A stretch of DNA of 64,000 nucleotides from an uncultured Kiritimatiellota bacterium (GCA_934635045.1 CAKTZA010000001.1:62001-126000); one strand, 5' to 3'. Shown: positions 18,929-28,690, counted from the first letter of the stretch. Numbers and translations are program-made. The notes: a model not told the origin generated them from the letters alone.

Positions 18929-20236
18929 TCAGTTTCCCGCCGGCAGCGCATACCAGGCGACTTCGGCGAGAAAGAACTCGCTGAGGCAGATCGTCGAGTA
19001 GTCATAGCGGCGGATCACCTCCGCAAGCGCGGGGCGCAGCGACGCGTCGCCCGAAAAGGCGGCCACGGCGCAACTGGCCAGCGGCGCGGTCACCCACAGG
19101 CGCTCGAACTCCTTGCGCGTGCCGAGGACCTCCTTCTTGCCCGTCGCCGCGACCTTGCTGCAGTCCCCTTGCGTCTTCTGCTCCCGCCACGAGTAGCCGG
19201 CTCGCCAGTTGGCATACCTGAACGGGGTCTCCGTCGAGTTGTCGTACTTCTTGCTCATGTCGAAGAACTTGCGCGCACGTCCGGCGTTGATGCGAAGCCC
19301 TTCGCGGTACTTGGCGCGGCGCGCCGGGTCGCTGTCCGCCTCGGACAGCCTGCGCAGGCAGCCGGACGCCGTCACGTAGATCCACATGCCGTCGATCTCC
19401 ACGCGGAACTTCTTCATGTCCGGGACATACCCCTTCGCCAGCGTGTCGACGCGCGTCAGCCCCGTCGACGGATGCACTTCGGCGCAGGCGTCCTCGTAAC
19501 GCGCCTTCCAGGCCGGGTCTCCCGTCACGTCGTACATCGCCCAAAGGACGAACAGGTAATGCGCATCGCCCCGGAAGTGAAGCGAATGCTCCGTCTTGAT
19601 GTCGCCGCTCGACTGGCCGCGGAAGCGTCCGTCACAGCGGCATTTCCAGTCGACTTTCGCCAGCGCCTCCCCGACCTCGCGGACCTTGGCGACCAGCGCG
19701 CGGCGCTCGTCCGGTCCGGGAAGGCCGCTCATCGCATAGGCATGAAGGCCGTAGAACCACGGCACGGTCTGGTCTTCGCTGCTGATCGGGAAATGGCTCT
19801 TGCCGTCCGTGCCGAAGCCGCGCACGATCATGCCCGGCTCGTCCGACACGCTCGCCGCCTTGACGAGCCCGCCCGCCAGGCGACGGCAGAGCGCCCGGTC
19901 TTCGGCAAGGCCGCTGCGCCGCGCCTTTTCGCTCATCGCCGCCAGGTAGGGACCCGTGAACATGGGCCCGTTCTCGATCGGCGTCCAGTAGCCCATGCCG
20001 TTCGGGCGCAGCTCGGCGCAGTCCTTCGGCGTGGGGATCTCGCCGACATAGTCAAGGAGAAGCCCTTCCGCGCCCATGAACGTCCCCGTCAGCCGCTCAT
20101 GGGCCTGCGCCAGGGCGGCCTCGACCGTCCGGGCGGCCTTCGCGCCCTCGGCGGTCTGCCCGGCAGCCGCCATCGCCGACGCGACCAGGGCGCAAAGGCA
20201 TCCAGTCATGGCCAACTTGAGTTTCGTCTCTTTCAT
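18929..20236 (-). CDS. Secreted alpha-helical protein of the hydrolase cluster, function unknown
   Basis: 435 residues. The start at 20236 has SD AAAGGAG and gives a signal peptide (MKETKLKLAMTGCLCALVAS). Regular helices with DYVGEIPTPKDC, PWFYGLHAYAMSG and HSLHFRGDAHYLFVLWAMYD suggest an (alpha/alpha) toroid such as unsaturated glucuronyl hydrolases or lyases have, but no family signature was recognised. It is the promoter-proximal gene of the minus-strand run that continues through the giant beta-helix and GH-A genes. It is divergent from the XylR-like regulator, which probably controls it. Confidence 0.6.
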   Translation of the reverse strand: MKETKLKLAMTGCLCALVASAMAAAGQTAEGAKAARTVEAALAQAHERLTGTFMGAEGLLLDYVGEIPTPKDCAELRPNGMGYWTPIENGPMFTGPYLAAMSEKARRSGLAEDRALCRRLAGGLVKAASVSDEPGMIVRGFGTDGKSHFPISSEDQTVPWFYGLHAYAMSGLPGPDERRALVAKVREVGEALAKVDWKCRCDGRFRGQSSGDIKTEHSLHFRGDAHYLFVLWAMYDVTGDPAWKARYEDACAEVHPSTGLTRVDTLAKGYVPDMKKFRVEIDGMWIYVTASGCLRRLSEADSDPARRAKYREGLRINAGRARKFFDMSKKYDNSTETPFRYANWRAGYSWREQKTQGDCSKVAATGKKEVLGTRKEFERLWVTAPLASCAVAAFSGDASLRPALAEVIRRYDYSTICLSEFFLAEVAWYALPAGN

Positions 20237-20267
20237 TTTCTTCGCTCCTTTCATTTGCGTTGGCGAC

Positions 20268-20273
20268 ATTATA
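20268..20273 (-). promoter_or_regulatory. -10 box of the 20236 operon
   Basis: The minus strand reads TGCTATAATGTC about 31 nt before ATG at 20236. The leader holds an SD. It probably drives the run down to about 10914. Confidence 0.5.
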
Positions 20274-20430
20274 GCATAACGCCGTCCCGAAAAACATAAA
20301 AACAAAGGATGAAAAAACATGAAACTTACGGAACAAGCCCGTACGCCGGAAAGCGCAGCGGCGCGGCAGCGGGATTGCCGGCCCTTGATTCCCGAAAGGG
20401 AATCTGCTACACTACCGCCTTGTTTTCACA

Positions 20431-21618
20431 ATGACTGTCCAGAACATCCTTGTCATCATTCCGACGGGCGACTACGCCGAGCGCCTCAAGCTCGACGGCG
20501 TGCTTGAGTACGCGCGCGACAAGGCGGGCTCCCGCTGGAACCTCAAGCTCTGCGTCGGCGGACACGTCCAGCTCCCGTCGCCTGAGACGTGCCGCGTCCG
20601 GTGTGACGGCATCATCGCCTACGTCCAAAGCGAGGCCGAACGGCGCGCGCTTCTCCGCTTCGGCCTGCCGACCGTCCTGATCGAAGACCAGTCCGAGCCG
20701 GGGCAGGCCCCTTGCCGCGCGGGCGTCGCCACCATCGTCTGCGACCACGTCGCCGAGGGGCGGACGGCTGCGGCGTACTTCCTCTCCCGCCGCTTCAGGA
20801 ACTTCGCCTTCATCGGCACCGAGCGGAAGGCCCCGTGGTGCGAGCTGCGCCGGCAGGGCTTTACGTCCGCCCTCCGCGAACGGGGCCTGGACTGCGCGGT
20901 CTTCGGCGGCAGGGCCGACCTCGGAGCCTGGCTGAAGGCCCTGCCCAAGCCCTGCGCCGTCTTCGCCGTGCGCGACATGCGCGCGCGCGAAGTCCTCGAT
21001 GCGGCGGACATGCGCGGAATCGCCGTGCCGCAGGAAATCGCCGTCCTTGGCGTCGACGACGACGAAATCCTCTGCACGACCGCGCGTCCCCCCCTTTCCA
21101 GCATTCCAACCTTCGACCGTTCGCTCGGCTATGCGGCCGGGCGTGCGCTGTACGCGCTGATGACCGGGCGCTCGGACGGCGGACTGATCCGCACCCGCCA
21201 TGCGAACGTCGTCTCGCGGCAATCCACCGAGACGGACATCCTTGGCGACCCGTTCGTGACGAAAGCCCTCTCCTGGATTCGCGCGCATCTGGACGCGAAG
21301 ATCAACGCCGACTCCCTTGCACAGGCCATCGGCTACTCCGCGCCGGCCCTGAAGAGCCGGTTCGCGCGTGCGCTCGGGACGACGGTAGGCGAGCAGGTTC
21401 GCCGAATGCGTCTCCAAGGCGCACGAGACCTGTTGACCGGAACCGCCCTTCCCGTCGAGGACATCGCCCTGCGGTGCGGCTATTCCTGCACCTCGCACCT
21501 TGCGCTTCGCCTGCGCCAGGCCGAAGGCATCACGCCGCTTGCCTACCGCCGACGGCACGGCAACCTGCCCGTGCGCGAGAAACCGGGGGCCCGCCCCTGC
21601 CGGGAGCCGCGCGCCTAA
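20431..21618 (+). CDS. XylR-like AraC-family regulator with LacI-type sensor
   Basis: 395 residues. The N-terminal ~280 residues are a periplasmic-binding-protein/LacI-like sensor (QNILVIIPTGDYAERLKLDG, and VLGVDDDEILCTTARPPLSS is the classic LacI/XylR segment). The C-terminal ~100 residues hold two helix-turn-helix motifs of the AraC type (INADSLAQAIGYSAPALKSR and VEDIALRCGYSCTSHLALRL). This is the architecture of xylose regulator XylR. It is divergent from the 20236 hydrolase operon and is its likely activator in response to a sugar. A TACACT box lies upstream. Confidence 0.85.
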   Translation: MTVQNILVIIPTGDYAERLKLDGVLEYARDKAGSRWNLKLCVGGHVQLPSPETCRVRCDGIIAYVQSEAERRALLRFGLPTVLIEDQSEPGQAPCRAGVATIVCDHVAEGRTAAAYFLSRRFRNFAFIGTERKAPWCELRRQGFTSALRERGLDCAVFGGRADLGAWLKALPKPCAVFAVRDMRAREVLDAADMRGIAVPQEIAVLGVDDDEILCTTARPPLSSIPTFDRSLGYAAGRALYALMTGRSDGGLIRTRHANVVSRQSTETDILGDPFVTKALSWIRAHLDAKINADSLAQAIGYSAPALKSRFARALGTTVGEQVRRMRLQGARDLLTGTALPVEDIALRCGYSCTSHLALRLRQAEGITPLAYRRRHGNLPVREKPGARPCREPRA

Positions 21619-21905
21619 AGCGCGGCGACGTTCATCTCCTTCAGCGTCGTGCGCCCGTCGTAGAGAGCCTTTCCGACGATGGCCGCGCACAGGTTCGGGC
21701 GCTCCAGCGCCTTCAGGTTCTCGACGTCGAACGGCGACGACACGCCGCCCGAGGCCGTGATCCGGCACGTCGGCGCGGCGTCGCAGATGGACGCCATCTG
21801 CGTGAGGTTCGGGCCGCCCAGCATGCCGTCCGTCGCCGTGTCGGTGTAGATGACCGTCTTCACGCCGAGCCGCGCGACCGCCGCCGCGAGATCCGCCGCC
21901 TTCAG
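21615..21905 (-). pseudogene. hisA: Truncated hisA (C-terminal ~96 residues)
   Basis: The reading frame encodes the last beta/alpha units of phosphoribosylformimino-5-aminoimidazole carboxamide ribotide isomerase: VIYTDTATDGMLGGPN carries the catalytic Asp/Thr loop, followed by ITASGGVSS and the phosphate-binding AAIVGKALYDG. About 140 N-terminal residues are missing. The coding similarity ends inside the 66-bp repeat at 21898-21963, and an in-frame TGA lies in that repeat. No other histidine genes are nearby. It may be a recombination remnant or an assembly join at the repeat. It ends 4 nt into the convergent regulator gene. Confidence 0.75.
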
Positions 21906-21963
21906 AGACCGTGTCCGACGGTTTTCCCGTCAAAGACGTGAAGCCGTCCACATCACTTGTTCG
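21898..21963. repeat. 66-bp dispersed repeat, copy 2
   Basis: Same orientation as 9624-9689 with a single mismatch (A at 21908 for G at 9634). It replaces the expected 5' part of hisA and abuts the 3' end of manA. Confidence 0.85.
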
Positions 21964-21969
21964 GCATAG

Positions 21970-22695
21970 TCACGCCTCGCTTCCCGTAAGCTGACCTAAT
22001 TTTGGAAATTCGTGTGCGGGCTGCGGCTTGACGACCGAGACGAACGCGGCGACCGGCAGCGTCAGGCCTTCGCCCGGCGCCAGGAGGACCGTCTCGCCGG
22101 TCGACGGCACGTGGACGACGCGCTCCGCCGGCTCGGCGGGCAGGTCGCCGGCCGGGGCCTTGCGGAACGTGAAGTAGGGGCAGTCGACACGCTCGGTCGG
22201 CACGGGCGGCGGGAGCGACAGGTCCATCGCCGCCAGCGCTTCCTTGACGTGAAGCGGGCGCGGCTGGCCGTCCGCGCCGACGCGCCCCCAGTCGTAGAGG
22301 CGGAACGTCGTCGTGCTCGGCTGCTGCACCTCGTAGACGCTCGTGCCCTCGCCGATCGCGTGGACGAGCCCGCCCGGGATGAAGTAGCATTCGCCGACCT
22401 TCGCGTCATGGCGCACGAGGATGTCCTCGAACGAGCCGTCCTTCACGGCCCGCTCGACGTCCGCCGCCGCCGTCCCCGGCTTCACGCCCGCGAAGATCGG
22501 GCCCGCCTTCAGGACGCACCACATCTCCGTCTTCGGGTCGCCGCCGACGGTCTTCGCCGTGACGTCGTTCGGGTGCACCTGGACGCTCAGGCGGTCGTTC
22601 GCGACGATGCGCTTCACGAGGATGCGCGGCGTGTTGACCAGCCATTCCTCGTAGCCCCAAAGGGCCTTGTGAATCTCGCGCGTCGGGCAGGTCAT
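21970..22695 (-). CDS. manA: Mannose-6-phosphate isomerase, short type I form
   Basis: 241 residues, shorter than the ~390-residue E. coli enzyme because the helical insert is absent. The zinc-binding cupin motifs are present: SVQVHPND, KTEMWCVLK, and FIPGGLVHAIGEG with the downstream EVQQPSTTTFRLYDWGR. The enzyme interconverts mannose-6-P and fructose-6-P in the cytosol, feeding glycolysis or mannosylated glycans. It starts 7 nt after the helicase stop, so it is probably cotranscribed. Its 3' end adjoins the 66-bp repeat, but the C-terminus looks complete. Confidence 0.85.
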   Translation of the reverse strand: MTCPTREIHKALWGYEEWLVNTPRILVKRIVANDRLSVQVHPNDVTAKTVGGDPKTEMWCVLKAGPIFAGVKPGTAAADVERAVKDGSFEDILVRHDAKVGECYFIPGGLVHAIGEGTSVYEVQQPSTTTFRLYDWGRVGADGQPRPLHVKEALAAMDLSLPPPVPTERVDCPYFTFRKAPAGDLPAEPAERVVHVPSTGETVLLAPGEGLTLPVAAFVSVVKPQPAHEFPKLGQLTGSEA

Positions 22696-22702
22696 GGCGA
22701 CC

Positions 22703-24628
<1,926 letters not shown>

Positions 24629-24734
24629 ATTCGATACCTTCTAAACGCCGGAAGCCTCCGGCGAGAGGGACGCGCGAGCCGCACGGGACTGGCGATCGAC
24701 TGACCCAGGCCGCCCAGACGCCCCAACCTTCTGA

Positions 24735-24768
24735 ACAAAACGAAAACGGCGGCGAACGCGCCGCCGTT
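24735..24768 (-). terminator. Rho-independent terminator after rpsI
   Basis: On the minus strand a 10-bp GC-rich stem (AACGGCGGCG / CGCCGCCGTT, loop 4 nt) is followed by TTCGTTTTG. It lies 14 nt past the rpsI stop codon and ends the ribosomal protein operon before the helicase gene. Confidence 0.8.
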
Positions 24769-24781
24769 CCGTTTTCCGCGA

Positions 24782-25183
24782 TTAGCGCTTCGAGAACTGG
24801 AAGCGCTTGCGAGCGCCGGGCTGACCGGGTTTCTTACGTTCCTTCATGCGGCTGTCGCGCGTCATGCAGCCGGCCTTCTTGAGCGCGGCACGCGTCGTCT
24901 CGTCGGCCGCGACAAGCGCGCGGGCGAGGCCGTGGCGGATCGCGCCCGCCTGCCCCGAAATGCCGCCGCCCTTGGCGTAGCACACGACGTCGACCTTCTC
25001 CATGTCATAGCCGGAGATCGCGACGGGCTGCTTGAGATAGTCACGCAGGGCCTCGGACGGGATGTACTTCGCGAGATCCTCGCCGTTCACCATCCAGTTG
25101 CCCGAACCCTCGACGAGATTCACGCGGGCGGTCGCGGTCTTGCGACGGCCGGTTCCGGCGGAAATTGCCTTCTTGGTAGCCAT
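24782..25183 (-). CDS. rpsI: 30S ribosomal protein S9
   Basis: 133 residues. The start at 25183 (MATKKAISAGTGRRKTATA) is preceded by a GGGGGGAA ribosome site; an upstream in-frame ATG at 25216 overlaps rplM and is rejected. Conserved S9 features include GRRKTATARV, KGGGISGQAGAIRHGLARAL and the basic C-terminal tail KKPGQPGARKRFQFSKR, which reaches the P-site tRNA. It follows rplM with a 16-nt gap, the usual L13-S9 operon, and is closed by a clear terminator. Confidence 0.95.
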   Translation of the reverse strand: MATKKAISAGTGRRKTATARVNLVEGSGNWMVNGEDLAKYIPSEALRDYLKQPVAISGYDMEKVDVVCYAKGGGISGQAGAIRHGLARALVAADETTRAALKKAGCMTRDSRMKERKKPGQPGARKRFQFSKR

Positions 25184-25199
25184 TGTAAAGATTCCCCCC

Positions 25200-25631
25200 T
25201 TAGAGCTTGATTTCAACCGGCTTCTGCGCGGCGTGGTCGTGTTCGGCGCCCGCGAAGACCTTCACGCGCGTCATCATCTTGCGCGCGATGTTGTTCTTCG
25301 GGAGCATGCCCCAGACGGCTTCCTTGATCATGCGGTCGGGATGCTTCGCGCGCATCTCGGCGGCCGTGAAGCACTTCAGGCCGTTCCGGTAGCCGGAGTA
25401 GCGCTGATATTCCTTCTGCTCTTCCTTCTTGCCCGTGAGCTTGACGAGCGCGGCATTCGTCACGATGACGAACGCGCCCGCATCGACGGAAGGATCGAAC
25501 GTCGGCAGATCCTTCGCACGGAGCTTGTTGGCGATGACGACGGCGAGGCGGCCAAGCGGCTGGCCCTTCGCGTCGATGAGGAACCACGCGCGGTTGTCGC
25601 CCGGGTTCGGAGCACGATAGCTCTTCTGCAT
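25200..25631 (-). CDS. rplM: 50S ribosomal protein L13
   Basis: 143 residues of normal family length. Conserved segments: WFLIDAKGQPLGRLAVVIAN, the VIVTNAALVKLTGKK region, YSGYRNGLK, and AVWGMLPKNNIARKMMTRVK with VFAGAEHDH near the C-terminus. It starts the rplM-rpsI operon. A TATAAT box lies about 105 nt upstream, leaving a long leader that could hold autoregulatory structure. Confidence 0.95.
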   Translation of the reverse strand: MQKSYRAPNPGDNRAWFLIDAKGQPLGRLAVVIANKLRAKDLPTFDPSVDAGAFVIVTNAALVKLTGKKEEQKEYQRYSGYRNGLKCFTAAEMRAKHPDRMIKEAVWGMLPKNNIARKMMTRVKVFAGAEHDHAAQKPVEIKL

Positions 25632-25736
25632 CTTTACTTTTCTCTTTCTTTTGTGCGGATTTGTGCCCTTTATCCAGGGTTTTGCCCGCCGTTTACCTGT
25701 CGCCGCCGGTTAGCCCCCGACGACGAATGAGCGCGT

Positions 25737-25742
25737 ATTATA
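25737..25742 (-). promoter_or_regulatory. -10 box of rplM-rpsI
   Basis: The minus strand reads TTTGCTATAATACGC, about 105 nt before the rplM start. Confidence 0.5.
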
Positions 25743-25814
25743 GCAAAAACCGTCGCTTTGTGGCAAGTGGGGCACTCGCGCGGCAAAATCGCGCGCAATA
25801 CCCCCGGAGAGAAG

Positions 25815-25899
25815 TGCCGGAGACGGGACTCGAACCCGTACGTCAAATACTTGACAAGGGATTTTAAGTCCCTGGTGTCTGCCATTCCACCACTCCGGC
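25815..25899 (-). tRNA. tRNA-Leu (anticodon UAA)
   Basis: An 85-nt cloverleaf with acceptor GCCGGAG/CTCCGGC, anticodon stem AGGGA/TCCCT around loop CTTAAAA (anticodon TAA), a long variable arm typical of class II tRNA, and T-arm GTTCGAGTC. CCA is not encoded. An ATTATA box at 25914-25919 lies 15 nt upstream. Confidence 0.95.
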
Positions 25900-25913
25900 G
25901 CAAGGTGAGCCAT

Positions 25914-25919
25914 ATTATA
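25914..25919 (-). promoter_or_regulatory. -10 box of tRNA-Leu
   Basis: The minus strand reads TTTGCTATAATATGG 14 nt before the mature 5' end. Confidence 0.5.
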
Positions 25920-26012
25920 GCAAATTTGCGCCGCGCCTTCTCCCCCCGACCCATTGCGCCGCGCATCCGAGCGAGAAGGCGAACCGCCTTGCCAGCGCGC
26001 CGCGAAAGATGA

Positions 26013-26018
26013 TATAAT
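26013..26018 (+). promoter_or_regulatory. -10 box of the AAA ATPase gene
   Basis: GATATAATCC about 78 nt before the chosen ATG. The leader contains the GTTCCGAAC repeats. Confidence 0.5.
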
Positions 26019-26025
26019 CCCCCTT

Positions 26026-26064
26026 GTTCGGAAATGCGCAGTTCCGAACGGGCCAGTTCCGAAC
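26026..26064 (+). repeat. GTTCCGAAC repeats in the ATPase leader
   Basis: GTTCGGAA at 26026-26033 pairs with TTCCGAAC at 26042-26049 (8-bp stem, 8-nt loop). The unit GTTCCGAAC at 26041-26049 repeats at 26056-26064, 15 bp on. Lying directly after the -10 box, it could be an operator or an mRNA hairpin that controls the gene. Confidence 0.6.
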
Positions 26065-26095
26065 TCAACCCACCCCCAAGGCGCATGCAAACGAA

Positions 26096-27415
26096 ATGAA
26101 ATTCTTTGACCGAGAAAACGAAATCGCAAAGCTGCGGGACATCCGCGCACGGTCGCGCGAATCCGCGACGCTGACGGTGATGACCGGGCGGCGGCGCGTC
26201 GGCAAGACCGAGCTCATCAAGCGGGCGTTTGCGGACGAGCCGTTCGTCTACCTGTTCGTCACGCGCTCGGCGGAGGCCGACCTCTGCGACGGATTCAAGA
26301 GCCGCATCGAGGCTTTCTCCGGGCGGACAATTCCCGGCCGCGTCACGAAGTTCCGCGACCTGTTCAGCCATCTGCTCGAACTCGCGCGCGAACGTCCGCT
26401 GACGGTCGTCATCGACGAGTTCCAGGACATTTTCCGCGTCAACCCGGCAATCTTCAGCGAAATGCAGCGCGAATGGGACGAACTGTCGTCGCATGCGCAG
26501 ATCAACCTCGTCGTGACGGGCAGCGTCAACACGCTGATGAACAAGATCTTCAAGGAACGGAAGGAACCACTCTACGGACGCGACACCGACCGCCTGACGG
26601 TGCGCCCTTTCGGCGTGTCAGTGCTGAAGGAGATTCTCGACTTCTACCATCCCCGGCATACGGCGGATGACCTGCTCGCGCTCTGGACGTTCACGGGCGG
26701 CGTCGCCAAGTACGTCTCGCTCCTGATGAACCGCAAGGCCTTTTCGCGGCGCAAGATGATCGACGTCCTGATCGAGGAGGATTCGTATTTCCTCGACGAG
26801 GGATGGGCTGTGCTGGTCGAGGAATTCGGAAAGGACTACGGCACGTACTTCTCGATCCTCTCGGCCATCGCGCGCGGCAAGACGTCACGCGCGGAAATCA
26901 TGAACGAAATCGCCGGAGACGTCGGCGGCTACCTGACGCGGCTCGAAGACCAGTACGGCCTCATCGCCAAGAACCAGCCGATCTTCGAGCCGACGGCCAA
27001 CAAGAACTGCCGATACAGGCTGAACGACAACTTCTTCCGCTTCTGGTTCCGGTTCGTCTTCAAGTACCAGTATCTCGTCCAGGTGCGGATGTTCGACGAG
27101 TTGCGCGAACTCGTCGCGCGCGACTACGAGGTGTTTTCCGGGCTGGCGCTGGAGGGCTTCTTCCGCTCGCGCTTCGCCGAACGGCACGCCTATTCGCGGA
27201 TGGGCGGCTGGTGGGATCGAAGAGGCGAGAACGAGATCGACCTCGTCTGCGAAAACGAGTTCAAGGGAACGCTCGACTTCTACGAGGTCAAGCGCGACGC
27301 GAAACGCTTCGACCGCCGCGCGCTTGAAGCAAAGGTCGACGCATTCTTTCACAAGAACCCCGAGAAGCGCAACCGCATCCTCTCGCTCGCCGGGCTGTCG
27401 CTGGCGGACATCTGA
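26096..27415 (+). CDS. AAA ATPase, DUF234/archaeal-type family
   Basis: 439 residues. The start MKFFDRENEIAKL at 26096 is chosen because family members begin with the F-x-R-E motif; it has no strong SD. Walker A is GRRRVGKTEL (about 31-40), Walker B PLTVVIDEFQD, sensor 1 LVVTGS. A winged-helix region follows, and the C-terminal DUF234-like domain has RGENEIDLVCENE and YEVKRD, a PD-(D/E)XK nuclease-like core. These ATPases are widespread but poorly understood, often in mobile or defence regions. The upstream hairpin repeat suggests regulated expression. A truncated DUF4143-type relative follows. Confidence 0.8.
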   Translation: MKFFDRENEIAKLRDIRARSRESATLTVMTGRRRVGKTELIKRAFADEPFVYLFVTRSAEADLCDGFKSRIEAFSGRTIPGRVTKFRDLFSHLLELARERPLTVVIDEFQDIFRVNPAIFSEMQREWDELSSHAQINLVVTGSVNTLMNKIFKERKEPLYGRDTDRLTVRPFGVSVLKEILDFYHPRHTADDLLALWTFTGGVAKYVSLLMNRKAFSRRKMIDVLIEEDSYFLDEGWAVLVEEFGKDYGTYFSILSAIARGKTSRAEIMNEIAGDVGGYLTRLEDQYGLIAKNQPIFEPTANKNCRYRLNDNFFRFWFRFVFKYQYLVQVRMFDELRELVARDYEVFSGLALEGFFRSRFAERHAYSRMGGWWDRRGENEIDLVCENEFKGTLDFYEVKRDAKRFDRRALEAKVDAFFHKNPEKRNRILSLAGLSLADI

Positions 27416-27495
27416 CAAAAAGATGCATTTTTATTCATCGCGAACTCAGAAAATGATGCACTTTCTTTGCCTTGAATTATTCGAAATGATGCTAT

Positions 27496-27525
27496 TTGAC
27501 CAAATTATGATGAATATGGTATAAT
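27496..27525 (+). promoter_or_regulatory. Promoter of the truncated ATPase
   Basis: TTGACC (27496-27501) and TATAAT (27520-27525), 18-bp spacer. It lies in an AT-rich stretch (27421-27540) unlike the rest of the window, with no gene in it. Confidence 0.6.
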
Positions 27526-27549
27526 TCAGTCCGTTAGCGGAGGGTGGCA

Positions 27550-27870
27550 ATGACACTTAAGCGAAAGTTCTATGATTTCCTTGTTTCATGGAAAAAGACC
27601 AAGCGACAGGAATGCCTTTTGGTCAATGGCGCGCGGCAGGTCGGCAAGACGTTCGTCATCGAGCAGTTTGGGCGCGAGCAGTACGAGAGCTTCATCGAGA
27701 TCAACTTTGCCTTGGAGCCTGAGTTCATTCCCGTCTTTGACGGCAGCTTGACCGTTCGGGCCATCTGCGAGGGCATTACGGCGTTGCGCGGCGACGTGAA
27801 ATTCGTTCCCGGCAAGACGCTGCTGTTTCTGGACGAGATTCAGAACCGCAACAAGCCAGCCGCACCATGA
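27550..27870 (+). pseudogene. Truncated DUF4143-type AAA ATPase
   Basis: An SD-like GGAGGG precedes ATG at 27550 (MTLKRKFYDFLVSWKK). Walker A NGARQVGKTFVIEQFG and the start of Walker B LLFLDEIQ are intact, but the protein ends after ~106 residues (NRNKPAAP) where family members run to ~400. The regulator-like middle and DUF4143 domain are missing. The promoter is intact. It is probably a deletion remnant; a second broken family member lies at 48311-49174. Confidence 0.8.
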
Positions 27871-27900
27871 TTGTGACTGAATGTCCATGCTCATTTTTGC

Positions 27901-27906
27901 TATAAT
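27901..27906 (+). promoter_or_regulatory. -10 box, probable leaderless start of 27913 gene
   Basis: TATAAT followed by 6 nt (GGCCGC) and ATG. No SD is present. Confidence 0.55.
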
Positions 27907-27912
27907 GGCCGC

Positions 27913-28530
27913 ATGAGAAACACAGCCCTTGTCCTTATCCTCGCGCTCCTGTCTGCGATGTGCGCATCGAATGGTGCAGTCAACTACGTGCCGTGGAAGG
28001 ATCCCCTTTATCACAATGGCGTCCTAAAGGAATACTTTCCGAGTCATGCACTGCCGCAACCCTATTTCTGCTTTCTGTCCGTCAGGGAATATCGCGCCCC
28101 CAAGACGAAGCGCCTCTTCAAGATCTCAATGCGCTATCAGGATTATGACAGGTTGAAAGGCTCAAAGGGATACGTCAAAGACCCGCGCCACGCACTTGAG
28201 ACAGGGCGAGCCATCGTGAAGGATCTCGGCAGACGGCTTGGCGTTCCCCTACAGGAGATTAGGCTCTTTCGCCAGATTTGGCCGTACCATCCGGGCGTGA
28301 AGATGTCGACCTGCTGGAGTGGGGCAATTCCTGAGAACTATGTCTGCACGGAGGAGGAATGGCTCAGGTCACGACATGGGTTCGCGCACTCGCGGACGTG
28401 GTCAGGGGATTATTTCATCCACGTCTCGATCGAGAAGATCTACTATGACGAGTACACCTTCAGCGTGACTGTTGAAGACGCGAAAGAATTGGCAAACGCC
28501 CAGAGGGAGTTTGAAGAGGCGGCATCTTGA
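27913..28530 (+). CDS. Hypothetical exported protein
   Basis: 205 residues with a signal peptide (MRNTALVLILALLSAMCAS). The mature part has no recognised domain; tryptophan and tyrosine are abundant (FRQIWPYHPG, TWSGDYFIHVSIEKIYYDEY). The TATAAT-6 nt-ATG arrangement suggests a leaderless message. It lies between two gene fragments (truncated ATPase and DUF2235 scrap), so it may be accessory cargo. Confidence 0.6.
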   Translation: MRNTALVLILALLSAMCASNGAVNYVPWKDPLYHNGVLKEYFPSHALPQPYFCFLSVREYRAPKTKRLFKISMRYQDYDRLKGSKGYVKDPRHALETGRAIVKDLGRRLGVPLQEIRLFRQIWPYHPGVKMSTCWSGAIPENYVCTEEEWLRSRHGFAHSRTWSGDYFIHVSIEKIYYDEYTFSVTVEDAKELANAQREFEEAAS

Positions 28531-28540
28531 GGCGGGGCCA

Positions 28541-28690
28541 GGCGCGCACGTCGAGGAAGAGCTTTTCCCCGGCGTCCACAGCGACGTCGGCGGTCTCTAC
28601 GAGGACGACCACGCGCTCGCGGACGCGGCACGCGCGTGGGTCGCCGCGCCGACGGTCGAACGCGGCCTCCGCGCTTCGCAGCCTTCACAG
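28541..28690 (+). pseudogene. DUF2235 (phospholipase effector-like) fragment
   Basis: In the frame beginning near 28541 the plus strand reads GAHVEEELFPGVHSDVGGLY then DDHALADAARAWVAAP. The GVHSDVGG motif is the hallmark of DUF2235 alpha/beta hydrolases, which include type VI secretion phospholipase effectors. It has no start codon, about 50 residues only, and runs into the 3' end of the opposing kinase gene. A clear remnant. Confidence 0.6.

Noticed and set aside
16439..20299. Very long plus-strand open frame (>1200 codons) opposite the beta-helix genes
   Set aside because: It is rich in Arg/His/Ala with no recognisable domain and mirrors codon position of the minus-strand genes, as expected for antisense frames in GC-rich DNA. 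The minus-strand proteins have signal peptides and family motifs.
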